From Ctenosaura bakeri (Eukaryota; Chordata; Lepidosauria; Squamata; Iguanidae), in the NCBI GenBank assembly GCA_948474755.1, contig CAOLHI010001471.1:186001-250000 (forward strand): 64,000 bases of DNA. The letters run 5' to 3'. Under the pieces are notes generated by a model. The model did not search any database. It was not told where the DNA came from and was given only the letters and a program-made list of their open reading frames with translations. Made by a program: the position numbers and the translations under genes. Shown in pieces: positions 34,754-45,218 of this stretch (within the stretch, counting starts at the first letter, position 1; each line of letters opens with the position of its first letter).

Positions 34754-34915
34754 ATGGGGATCGTCTAGTCCAACCCTCTGCCACACAGAAATACATTATT
34801 ACAGCACTCCTAAAAGATGCCTATCCAACTTCTGCTTAAAGACCTACAAAGATGGGGCCACCTACCAAGACAATGTGTTCCATTGTTGAACAGCTCCTAT
34901 TGGAAAGAAGTTTAC
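34754..34915 (-). mobile_element. CR1 LINE 3' end, opposite orientation
   Basis: gtctagtccaaccctctgcc, then cttctgcttaaagacctaca and gtgttccattgttgaacagc, is the reversed CR1 3' end. It abuts the tail of the preceding CR1, so the two are tail to tail. Confidence 0.8.
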
Positions 34916-35481
34916 TTACCTTGGGTCCCACTCAAGGAGAAATGAAATATATAAACAGAAGAAGTTAATAAAAAATAGGTAAAATCTCTTTTCTTGTAAT
35001 TTTAATCCACAGGCTTGGGTGCTAGTCTTTGGATCAAGCAGAAAACAAGCTTACCACCTCCTCTACATCTTCATGTAAACTGGGTTATAGTTGATAGGGG
35101 TGCTGTTTCTTTTTCACTGATAGATTATTTTGTTTTAATTCTATTTGTTTTTATTTGAACATTCCTGCTAGTACGCATGAGTACCATTCTTTTTCTTTTT
35201 TCAGAAGGCAGGATATAAATTTAACAGATAATACAGAAATATCCCTGTATCTAGATATTCAGTCAAAATTGAGGAACTCATTCAATTGAGGAACACATTC
35301 AAACTATATCTGTGGTATGAAGTTTTCTTTGTTCCAGCTGCTGCTTCCTAAACCAGACACAAGTTTATATCTGTACCCTAAAGTCAACAATCTCTTACGT
35401 GATTTCTAAAATTAAAGCCTGCCCCCATTCAGTATGTTTGCATGCGACTGATCAAGCAAAAGTCACTACGCAGATTGTTAC
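34916..35481. other. Unassigned sequence, presumptive intron
   Basis: Nothing recognised. It lies immediately downstream of the EGF exon on the minus strand. Confidence 0.5.
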
Positions 35482-35604
35482 CTTCACATGATCTCTTGTC
35501 CTCCCCCAGTTTCTGGCCAACTGGACATTTACAGTAGAAACTTCCAATAGTATTGCAGCATTGGTCCTGACAGCCTCCATTCTCAGTATTGCATTCATTG
35601 ACAT
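35482..35604 (-). CDS. Internal exon: calcium-binding EGF-like domain
   Basis: On the minus strand the acceptor tctttctctgcag precedes the exon and the donor gaag|gtaac follows it, giving 123 bp. Both splice phases are 1, so the exon is symmetric, as is usual for cbEGF modules. It encodes one complete domain starting DVNEC. Six cysteines sit in EGF spacing: NECNTENGGCQDQC, then GSFYCKC, ending RSCE. The calcium-binding signature is present (D-x-N-E at the start, and the Asn and aromatic residue of CNTIGSFY). Oddly, a seventh cysteine directly follows the third (QDQCCNT), where most cbEGF domains have Val, Ile or Leu. The parent is likely a secreted or membrane multi-EGF protein. EMI/EGF proteins (EGFEM1, MEGF6 or EGFL7 types) come to mind but I cannot decide. 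Confidence 0.88.
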
Positions 35605-35826
35605 CTGCAGAGAAAGATTTTGTTTTAAATGAAGAATAAACTTTTTTTAAAAAAAAATTCTATAGTATCCACATCTTATGGGTGCTTTTACAAAGCATTT
35701 TTATCCTATCTATCAGCATTCAGCATGGTGTGGAGCAGCAGTAGAGGTGGCAGTAAGCCCCTCTAGCCACTCACTTCTGCCTTGTGAAGGAACCCTGATG
35801 CATCAGAGGAATCCATTGTGGGTTGA
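35605..35826. other. Unassigned intronic sequence
   Basis: The polypyrimidine/branch region of the exon is at 35605-35660 (T-rich when reversed). Nothing else recognised. Confidence 0.5.
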
Positions 35827-35952
35827 ATATGGTGATCATACTTTTTTGTGTGTTAAGTATGGTTCGGGAAGTCCTAGAGTTATTCACAGTTTTTCGACTT
35901 TCACGGGGGTCCTCTCCCCTTAACTGTAGTGAATGTGGAGGGATGACTGTAT
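35827..35952. mobile_element. Pogo/Tigger-like element end
   Basis: gttattcacagtttttcgac, then tttcacgggggtcctctccc, then agtgaatgtggagggatgac and tgta, resembles the right end of Tigger-type mariners with a TA border. The matching opposite end (tacagttctccctccacatt) is at 48889 in another copy. Confidence 0.5.
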
Positions 35953-36739
35953 TGCCATTTCTTTCATCCCTCTTCACTTCAAAAGAAAAGAAAATCAGTA
36001 GCTTTGGTTTGCAATAAGTCATTGTTAGTATTTTTTTAAAAAAGAGTAAATTGAAACTTTGCCCCATATCCTGATCACCCTCCAGCTGACGAAGCCCATA
36101 AGCTACAATCAATGCATTACATTCTCAGCTTCCAAAGTACAGTCTTGGCTACTCTTTCTTCTAGAAGAAAATATTATTTCATTAGACTGACATTTTTTCA
36201 ATAGAAAAAAAAAGGCAGGTTCCAGAGATAATTATATGACTGCTTACTTAGAACTTTAACTGCCTGAAGAGTTCCATCCTCCCTTTAAGAAATCTGTGAG
36301 ATGTTGTTAACGTTTCCTCTGTTTCAGCGACCACACTCATAGGGCTAACTTATTCCATGAACCATAATAAGCTGACTTTGGTGGATGTCATAGCTCACTG
36401 GGCCTGTAATAAACTACTGAGGTGGAATAAGCTCTCCTAAAGCATTCAGATTCTCAGGGTAACAATCCATAAATAAAGTGCCAGTCAGTTCAAGTGCTGC
36501 TTATTGACTACTCTACCATGGCTGCAAGACAAGATAGCATATTGGGCAAGAGACTGGAGCCCACAACTATTATGTGAACGGTTTGCTCCAGTGAAGAAGA
36601 AATCACATGATAACTCATCATTCCTGTTCATTTTATTGTCCTCTTGCAAACCAAAAAAAAAAAAAAAGGTTAACCTTGAAAGGGTAAATTTTTAATATCA
36701 AAAGCAGAAGGCATTTTTTTTTTTACAAGAGAAGAACCA
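35953..36739. other. Unassigned sequence
   Basis: A and T runs at 36651-36667 and 36714-36724. No exon or repeat recognised. Confidence 0.5.
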
Positions 36740-36910
36740 GATGGTTATTTATTTCCAAAACTGATATCCTGCAACTTCAACATATATTTATATTCCCAGG
36801 ATAACTAACAAACAGTAGGTTACAATGAAAGCAGAAAACCATAAAGCAAACCAACCATCCAACAGAGCTAAACAGCAACAGCCCACTCAAACTGATTAAG
36901 CATCTATTTA
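36740..36910 (-). mobile_element. L2-like LINE 3' tail, diverged
   Basis: ttatttatttccaaaactga, then ggataactaacaaacagtag and caatgaaagcagaaaacc, resembles the reversed LINE 3' UTR seen at 43996 and 49308. Weak match. Confidence 0.35.
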
Positions 36911-37234
36911 GAATGCTAAATTAAGCACTGAACATACCTTAGTACAGTTTTCAAGGAGATGACCATGAAAAGGAAAGCGGGGGGGAGAAGGAATCTAGCA
37001 ATACATTTGAGACTACCTGATTTATTTTAACCTGAGATTTCCTGGATTTGTATGCATGGTGCACAATACAAACAGATGTGCTGTTGATCCCTCTGCCCAC
37101 GTGAAGAAGTGGACTGAAATCTATAAAGGCTCATGCAGAATGAAAATTAGCAGTTCTTAGATCCTAGAGTAATCAGATTGTCTTTGCTTTGCAACCTACA
37201 TTTTAACAATGAAGACACTAGGCAGGATTCCCTA

Positions 37235-37595
37235 TGGAAGAGCTTTTCAAAATGTGTGTCGCAACATGTCAGTGAGTCGGCTGCAATGTGTAGGTGTGTC
37301 ACACAAATGTAGCAAGTGGAGAGGCTGCCTCTCCCGCTGCCACTGCCCCAGGCCAAAGAAGACCCTGGTGAGGGCAGTGGCAGTGGGCCAGTCCCAGGTA
37401 GAGGGGCTGTCTCTCCCACTGCTGCCATTGCCGACCTGGGCCGAGGAAGATTCCAGTGAGGGCAGCGTCAGGCCAGGCTTTGATGGGGGTGCTGCCTCCA
37501 CTTACTAAATTACTTACTGAATTACTGTGTCACGAAATAATGCATATCTAAAAAGTGTGTCACCAACATGAAAAGTTTTGAAAGCTCTGCCCTGA
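37235..37595. mobile_element. hAT-like non-autonomous element with GC-rich internal repeats
   Basis: agagcttttcaaaatgtgtg tcgcaaca at the left and tgtgtcaccaacatgaaaag ttttgaaagctct at the right are inverted ends. The middle (37315-37500) has two imperfect copies of a GC-rich unit (ctgcctctcccgctgccact and ctgtctctcccactgctgcc). Open frames there come from the GC-rich core. The terminal style suggests hAT. The 8-bp duplication was not resolved. Confidence 0.6.
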
Positions 37596-40090
37596 GGAGA
37601 GCTTTCTAAAAATGAGATGTCACCACTGAAAAAACTGTTGAGTCACCACCAACTTTAATTCCGATGGCCAGGGTATCCAGGGAAAGCCTGTTAATTAGTT
37701 TTATCACTGGGTGGGTGGATTGATATGGGTGGGAGAGACTCAGTTGTACCACAGCTTAGAATACACGCTGAAGGCAATCTGGGGCTTAGCATAAAACATA
37801 TCCCAAAGGATAAAGCAATCAATGTCAAAGCTTTCTCTTCCATGGTATTTTAAAGTCACAGAAACATTCTCAGTCTTTAAAGATATGTTGAGCATTTGTC
37901 ACTGCCTGAAAAAAAGGTGCAGCCAATTCTGATCACAGTTCCAAACCGCTTCTCAATGCTTCTGAGTCAATTAGCTATGCAAACTATACTGCTTCCATTA
38001 TTGCCTTGTACTTTTTTTTTCTTTTGGACACAGGTGCAGCTCACCATGGAGTAAGGAACAGGGCTCCAAACAGTACATGTTTTCTCCTTTTCAAAAGAAG
38101 TAAAATGCTACTTTCGACACAAATTGTCTTCGGATCTTGGCATTTCTGGTTCCTGCATCTGTGAAATGATGCGACTTCAAAACACATTACGCATGTTCAA
38201 TTACCCACCATCAAAAATTGCACATATCCATCACTGTCCTGTGCAGAAGTGGAGGCCACTGGAAAAGATATGGCAAATATAGTAATGGCCTGATTCCTGT
38301 ATTCCTTCATACAACAGGGAAAGTGTACTTATATCAATGTCTTTTAGTTTAAACAGACACTACAGGTCAGTTACTTCAATTTAGTATTGAGAGCAAGCAA
38401 TAGCAAGCCTCAATTTCACACATTCTTTTCTTTCTTCCTCCTTCTTGTTAGAAGGTAGAAAACCAAAGGCTTCCACATTCATTTTTGAATAAATCACTTT
38501 TTCCTGCTAAATTTCAGCTTAAGAGACTGGGGCCTATTATGTGATTTGATCAAGTGACCAGGATTAAACTGTGGTTTCACACCTGGGATTGTTAGCTTAC
38601 CACATCTGTAATAAAGCACAGTCTTCTGAACTTGGATGGAACAGGAAACTATAAGTTTTTTCAACAGCTGATACAGAAACTTTGAATCTTCTCTGCTTGT
38701 ATGTAGAAGAAAATGAGAATTGATGGAAGAGGCTGGACATCTCTCTCATAATATTGAGCAATGATTTAGAAGAGGAGTAGGCAAGATCCAGGTGTCTGGG
38801 GGCCTGATTTCTACTCCCAAGACCTACTTTGGGCTTTGACAGCCACAAAAATGTCCCCAAAAGATACAAGTGAGAAAAAAAGTTTAAAAAATGGAAATCC
38901 ACTCTTGGTCTTGTTTTTAGTGTGAGCTAGGTTTTTTGAAGTGCTCAGGGATTTTCTCTTTGTTTTGGAAACTACTGTTTGAAAAAAAAGTTGCAAACAA
39001 CTAGTCAAGTCAAAGTAGTCAAGGGTGAAAGCTAACAAAATGCAGGTTCAGATGAGGACTGAACAAAAGCACAGTGAAAGGCAGCAGTGGCTCATGATTC
39101 TCATATCACTGGGCTGTGAATCCACCCCAGGTTGTAGTCTGAACATAACAATAGCTATCCAAGGTGCTGAACTTCTTTGTGGCCTAGCCTTCAGCAGGTT
39201 GGATAACTCCTTCAAAGTTTGAACTAAAACTTAGAGCAGACTTACTGACAGGGAAGCCAACAGCCACCACTATTCCAAAGTAATCCATCTGAGAGAGAGC
39301 TAAGGACAGCCAATGCATATTGGCTCAGAGCTATGGTAGAGTATTATTACAGAAGTTCCTCAAGCCCGGGGAACAGGCTTGTAAACAAAAGCTCTCACAG
39401 ACTTGACAAAGGCTCAGTTATACCTCATCAGAGACGTATGAAACAACTCTTCCTAATGGGGAGAGCCCCTACACATGAGGAATCCTTTATTCCCAAGAAG
39501 TCCCCTGCTGCAACTTGGCACTTCTCTTGAGTTTGAGAACCCTGATCCACTTCTTCAGGTAGTCCCAAAAGCTCAATGATTGTTTTGCCTTTGCCACTCA
39601 AAAGGGAAGCTCCTTTCTCTGGAGTGTGTGGTTCTTAATTGGACTCCCTTGAAGTCTGATGTATGTATTGGTTAATTCTGAATTTCCCTCTCTTCAAGAC
39701 AGACCCTACAGTGACACCTCAAAGGACAGTCCAAAAATGGAGATGGCTGTGTTGATCTATATTTTAAAAAACAAAAAACAAAAATCACCATCATATATAG
39801 TTTCTACTTCTACTAGGAATAGTTTATTTGTAAAATTAATGGGTGTTGCCCATTCAAGATAAGCCCATCCTAAAGCACTTTTTTATTACAATGGGATAGC
39901 TAAACTCAAGAGTAAGGAAAATGAAGCGGGGAGCAATCAGATAACCATCACCATTAATCAAAATGTCCCAAGTCTTTGACTCTACAGAACCTGGCCCTGT
40001 TTGGGAATGTGAGAGATAATAGTGTAACTCACAAGCAGAGTATTAGAATTTGCAAGCAGAAAGTGAGTCACAACCAGTCCTGCCACATTC
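37596..40090. other. Unassigned sequence
   Basis: About 2.5 kb without a nameable element. 37600-37650 echoes the hAT-like end (gagagctttctaaaaatgag, gtcaccac) and may be a second decayed terminus. Open frames at 38597-39038 look random. Confidence 0.45.
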
Positions 40091-40096
40091 CCCTTG

Positions 40097-40154
40097 GGCT
40101 TCATTTCTTCTTTGTAATATTTATTTATTTATTTTACAAAGAAGAAATGAAGCC
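40097..40154. repeat. Perfect 21-bp-arm hairpin
   Basis: The arm ggcttcatttcttctttgtaa (40097-40117) is the exact reverse complement of 40134-40154. The 16-nt loop is made of TTTA units. It is not part of a recognised transposon and is too perfect for an old MITE. Confidence 0.9.
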
Positions 40155-40193
40155 TTTACTTTCCTGCTAAACCCTGCGGGGAATAGGGCAGGA

Positions 40194-40216
40194 TTGTGTG
40201 TGTGTGTGTGTGTGTA
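40194..40216. repeat. (TG)n microsatellite
   Basis: About eleven TG dinucleotides. Confidence 0.9.
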
Positions 40217-41928
40217 TTTAAATGAATGAATGAAATGGGTTTATTTACAAATACTACAGGTTTCATAACATTTCATGGCGAGAAGACATTGTTATGGGTA
40301 GGTCATCAGTTTTGCAGTTACTGGCAATTCTGTCTCCCCTTTTGAAGGGGAATCCTCTAGGGCAGGCATGATACCAGGTGATTTCCTCCTCAGGACACTT
40401 AGCCCCAAGCTGGACTAGCCTGGGCCCTTGATGAATTCCTTGTACTCCTTCAAATCCACCAAGTAGAGTCAAACAACATGTTACCTTTAATACACAGCAA
40501 ATAGCTATTCAGGTGTTATTTGGTGCCCAGCACAGGGAACCTGATCCTCGCCAAGAATAGAACTTTAAGGGTAGGATTATTCTGACCTGGATCAGAAGCT
40601 GTAAACCTGCAGTTTACACAAATGGGGAAAGAAAGTCTCCATTACCTTCAAATTGCAAATGGCCTTGCTTCCGGATCCAGAATAGGACTATTATAAGGAG
40701 CAAAACAATTAAATTTGCACCATAATCCCTATACTTATTTTTGACTAAGTTAAAAAAACAACATCAAAAACCACTGTAATATTTGCATACTAAATGTTAA
40801 AAGTGATAGGTAGTTCAGCATACTTTGTAACTTTATGACAGTAAGCACGGCTTTGTTGATGTCTTTTATTTTAAACAAAGCAACAGCAACACTTAAAAAA
40901 AAAATCCCTTTTAAAATCTATATATTGAAAGACATGGAACCAACCCCTTCTTTTCTAAAATCTTGCTCTACAAAAACATTTTCCCTCTAAAGGTAGGAAA
41001 AATTAGAGTTGACTACAATCATTGTGCAAGACTTTCTTATTAAGCAGGAATTTCTCAGTATGCAATTACTCTTCTCAGTTGGACGCATACTTCTTTTTAT
41101 ATTATTAATGGAATTATACAAGAGCCAAAATATTCCAAATAAGTTTATGAAGACAGGATTTTGGGTGATATGGTATGGCCTGAGACTAGGGCACAAGGTA
41201 AGCAGGTGAATGAGCAACCACTGAGTAAAATCTGCTTCCCATTCTGTATCAAATAAATAATTCTACTTGGGCTAGGAAGGGAATCTTGCCACACCACCTT
41301 TGGGAAATACATGATGAGTACGACCACCAAGGCAAGAGAAGCCCAACAACAGACATCTATCGGGGCAGGTCTTTTTGGATAATGGAACGAAATTTACGGA
41401 ACAGCTTCTCTGGGGAGATTAGCCAGTTCCCATCACTGGCCTCTTTGAGATGCCAAAATGGTCCTGTTTCAGAAGACATGTGGATTCTCTTTTGAGAACT
41501 AAATGGAATGCTGTTTTCAGTGCTCTTTGTTTGGTTGATATCCTGCATCATAGAGACACAGTATCAAAATTTAGCTAGTGGAACTGCACCGTCTCCTCCC
41601 CGCCAGTACTCATCTTTTAGTTCCTGCAATTAATGGCCAATGGAGAGTAGGGGGGAATTGACGAAGCACCTGGCTGTGTCCCTACAACCAGCCATAGAAC
41701 ACTGATAACATTTGCCAAGGCCTGCAGATGACCCTTGGAGGTCTCAGTGGATGATGTCATTGTTCTGCACCTGACTATAGGGATGCCCTCCTTCTCCACC
41801 GGCCACTGAATGGCCACGCAGTGGAGGCTGCAGTAGCTAAATGGTGAGTCCTTGGGGGATTTCGGTAATGCACAAGGTTAGAAGAGAATTCCAACCTCTG
41901 CATGCATGCACACACCCACACACACTGA
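40217..41928. other. Unassigned sequence
   Basis: No exon or repeat recognised. A short CA-rich run lies at 41905-41925. Confidence 0.5.
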
Positions 41929-42130
41929 GGCCATTTCCACACTATACTGTTATAGTGCTATTATTCCACTTTCAACATCCTGTGGAATTCTAGGGTTAGT
42001 AGTTTACTGAGGCCAAAGAGCTCTTTGGTTGAGAATTCTAAATGCCCCTCCCTAAACTGCAAACCCCAGGATTCCACAGGATGTTGAAAGTGGAATAATA
42101 GCACTATAACAGTGGAAAGTGGAAATGGCC
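41929..42130. mobile_element. Foldback MITE, family A
   Basis: ggccatttccacactatact and gtggaaatggcc terminate long inverted arms (tatagtgctattattccact, caacatcctgtggaattc). It keeps the asymmetric centre gttgagaattctaaatgccc. This is the best-preserved copy in the window. The 3-bp flanks do not match. Confidence 0.85.
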
Positions 42131-42589
42131 AAGAGAGAGAAAGAGAGAGAGAGACATGAACTTACGCCTTCATAAGTCACTAACAGGATACAGGCTTTGT
42201 TTGTTTTTTTGTTGAAGAAGGAGTTCTAATCTTACTGAGATTGGTGCTGTATGTTTATTAGGGGTGTTGTATTGTCTTATTGTGCTTTGCTATTTTTAAT
42301 GCTAAACTATATTGTGTTTATCAAAGTTAAAGAAAAATTTATTTCAGATCAGATAGACCCCTTCATATCACATTTCCCTGTATCATGGGATCTGGCTCAC
42401 TTATTTCAGCAACCTAGATTATCCCTGATATATGGATGGCATCTGTAGTGCCTTGATCACTGACTGTCCCATGGTACCACCTAAAATGGGTCAAGATAAT
42501 CTAGAAGATGGATTTCAGGATGGTGTGAATTAGAGATGCATTTGTGTGAGTGTGTTTGCCTGAAACTACAAGTAATATGAGTTATTTCA
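42131..42589. other. Unassigned sequence with a short (GA)n run
   Basis: gagagaaagagagagagaga at 42133-42152, otherwise nothing recognised. Confidence 0.5.
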
Positions 42590-42760
42590 TTCCCATTGCA
42601 AGAATGTCTTTGAAAACTGACCAGTTTTTGAAGAGTGTTTGCCATTTGGGACTTATTCTCCACAAAATTAATGCATGGTACTTTTGCTCAGAAAACAGCA
42701 TATTCTGCACTGGACTTAAGTCTGAACTTTTTTTCAAAAAAAGCTATCCAAAGCCTTATT
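42590..42760. mobile_element. Foldback repeat (family D), partial
   Basis: Contains tttgccatttgggacttatt, then ctccacaaaattaatg, gctcagaaaacagcatattc and tgcactggacttaag. These match the family-D border and interior words. Confidence 0.5.
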
Positions 42761-43526
42761 TGATGGAAAAGATTTAGCTTCTTGGTTATTACCTGCAAAG
42801 TTCAAACTAAAGTTCAGAGTGGACTCACCACCCCTCTGATATGGAAGCCATCAGCTGCCACTGGTTGAACAGCATTTTTGAATTAATAGTTTTATCTGCT
42901 GAACCACTGAAATGACCCGGTGGACTGAAGAAGGTACGTGTCTATGGCCTATTACCTTTGGTTTCCCTTTCACTTCCTTACTATTCAACCCATACAAGAT
43001 GTATCCATAGCTGCTCTTAGAATCTCATGACATTCAAGGATAAGATAGAATCTACCTCCAACAGAGCAAGTAAGCCAAAAAGACCCCATCCCCACGTTAA
43101 CCCATGAAATCTGCAATTTTCTCTGTAGCCTACTAGAATTCGTAGTGCCTCTGAAAGAGATTGCACAGTATATCAGGAGCAAGAGGGAAGCCTGCAGCTT
43201 GCTGTCTGAATTTCCTGATTAAGTAGCAGATGGCACAAAGAAGAAAAACAGCAAGTGCTAGATTATGAAATCTGGCACCCCGCCAATTTCCTCCCTCACT
43301 CCCAGCAAGATTCCTTAACATTCTTGCCCCAATATTCATTACTGGGGGAAAGGAAAAAGTCAATGCAAAACACTAAATTGAGCCGTCTGTCCTGTTAAAA
43401 ACAAGGTTACGTTACTGGATCCAGCAAATAAATATAAGAATGAGCCACTTTTAAAAGGGTAGATTTGCATTTATAATACTTAAGGGTGCTCACATAGAAG
43501 TCTCAAAGGACCAAACATGATTTGTT
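42761..43526. other. Unassigned sequence
   Basis: Nothing recognised. Confidence 0.5.
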
Positions 43527-43735
43527 TTTGTTATGTGGCTTCAGGTCATGTCTGAATTATGGAGAGTCTAATGTGAACTTATCACAGGGGTTTCTTGTCA
43601 AGATTTGTTCAGAGGGGATTTGAGGTGAGAGAGTATGACTTGCCCAAGATCACCCATTGGGCTTCCATGGCTTGACAGAGGATTTGAACCCTGGTCTCCC
43701 ACTAGCCCAACACCACTATACCATGCCGTCTCTCA
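43527..43735 (-). mobile_element. Sauria-type SINE
   Basis: Reversed copy: ttgttatgtggcttcaggtc, caagatttgttcagagggga, tgcccaagatcacccattgg and gaggatttgaaccctggtct. It ends with the head ccactataccatgccg. Confidence 0.85.
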
Positions 43736-43995
43736 ACTATAATTTACTTTTGAGCAAGCATCCTTAGGATAATACTGCACACAACTTGGTACCACCTAGT
43801 TCTTCCCTTTTTCCTCTTCTGTAAGCCTTTTTTTAAAGCATTCTTTTCCCAAGTAGCCCCACTCCTCACTGAAATGAAGGGATTCCCTTATTACCCCAAT
43901 AATATCAGGATTTCTTCCTGCCCTGTCCTCCCAATTGGGAAGGTGTGAGGAAATTCAGATTGTCTCCAATTAGCAATGGAAGATAAGAGTTTGTT

Positions 43996-44145
43996 TGTTT
44001 TATTCTTTTCTACCCTACCTTTCTCCCACCAGTGGGATTCAAGGCAGCTTACAACATAATTAAAAACAATACAGATTAAAAACATCAATAAAGGTATATA
44101 TAAAAGTTATGCAAAAGACAGTTAAAAAGTTAAAAGATTATAATA
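43996..44145 (-). mobile_element. L2-like LINE 3' tail
   Basis: ctaccctacctttctcccac, then agtgggattcaaggcagctt and acaacataattaaaaacaat, is the reversed LINE end (aagctgccttgaatccc...agaaaggtagggtag) with its AT-rich tail. Confidence 0.65.
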
Positions 44146-44146
44146 A

Positions 44147-44373
44147 TAATATATAATATTTATTTATTTGTATCCCGCCTCTCCACACGGATCAAGGCGG
44201 CGAACAACATGAAATATATTATACATTACAAATAGCATGTATGGTTTACAATGTGTTTTAGCTAATTGCCCCCAACAGGCTGGGTACTCAGTCTACTGAC
44301 CTGCGGAAGGATGGAAGGCTGAGTCGACCTGAAGCCCGGCAGGATCGAACCCACAACCTTGTGGCTGCAGTAA
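44147..44373 (-). mobile_element. tRNA-derived SINE with L2-like tail
   Basis: On the minus strand the head reads ctgcagccacaaggttgtgg, then gttcgatcctgc, a clean tRNA B box. The body ends gccgccttgatccgtgtgga followed by gaggcgggatacaaataaat. That ending matches the tail of the L2-like LINEs here, so those LINEs probably mobilise it. An AT-rich simple repeat lies beyond the tail. Its head abuts the truncated Sauria SINE at 44374, so it probably inserted into that older SINE. Confidence 0.75.
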
Positions 44374-44520
44374 AGCAAACTTATCATGGGTTTTTCTGGG
44401 GCTGAGAGTATGTGATGTGCCCAAGGTCACCCAGTGGGTTTCCATGGTCAAGTGGGGAATTGAATCCTGGTCTCCAGAGTCATTTTCCCACACTTAAACC
44501 ACTACCACACACTGGCTCAT
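44374..44520 (-). mobile_element. Sauria-type SINE, truncated by another SINE
   Basis: Body and head only: acttatcatgggtttttctg, ggtcacccagtgggtttcca, cctggtctccagagtc and ccactaccacacactggctc. The BovB tail is missing, where the tRNA/L2 SINE begins. Confidence 0.85.
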
Positions 44521-44824
44521 ACAAACCACAGTACTGTACAGTGCACCATTGAAACCCCATTCCGGTCAGTTTCTAAAACCTGCATGCATAAGAATGTTTT
44601 GATTTGCTTGGTAGATGGTGAGGACCATCCTATCCCCCCAAGGAGCAAATACCAAAGTCTGTGAGCACCTACTGAGAAGACACTTTATATTGTTCTCACC
44701 AAATAAGCCTGAGAATGTGGTGGGACAGAGAGAAGGACCTATCTCTATTGAAGACATCAGAGCTTTAATAGGCTCATAAAGGGAGATACAGTCTGTCAAA
44801 TTCTGGGATTTAGAGAGAGGCATT

Positions 44825-44945
44825 TTGGTGGTGTAGACTATATTTCAGAGGAAGAAACTGGTAACCACCTCTGAGTATTCCTTGTCTAAGAAAACACAAA
44901 GAAATTAATGGGGCTGCATTAAGTCTATAGCCAACTTGAATCCAT
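44825..44945 (+). mobile_element. 5S-SINE tail fragment
   Basis: ggtgtagactatatttcaga, then aactggtaaccacctctgag and ccttgtctaagaaaac, then agccaacttga. This is the same order as the 5S-headed SINE at 52282, with the 5S head missing. Confidence 0.6.
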
Positions 44946-44949
44946 ATAC

Positions 44950-45035
44950 CCCAACTTTTAGAATTCCCAGCCAGAGTGTTAGAATGCCTCACCACACTAC
45001 AAACCCCAGGATTTAATAGGATGGCAGCCATGTGA
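44950..45035. mobile_element. Family-A MITE, right half
   Basis: agaattcccagccagagtgt, then cctcaccacactacaaaccc and caggatttaataggatggca. The left arm is not seen. Confidence 0.55.
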
Positions 45036-45218
45036 AAGGATCCCAGGTGAGTCCTTACATCGAGGCTCAGGCCCTGTTTAGAAACTTAGCTAGCTTCACT
45101 TCTTTCTCCTTGCCCACTCTGTTTTTCCTCCTAAAATGGGAATATGAGCACAGTGGAAAAATTCCTTCCATTCACCTGGGGCCTTTTCAACCAGCACAGT
45201 TATAATTCTATGATTCCC

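Noticed and set aside
38597..39038. Overlapping minus-strand frames of 75-101 codons
   Set aside because: Low-complexity, Phe/Ser/Leu-rich translation of A/T-rich DNA without motifs or splice sites.
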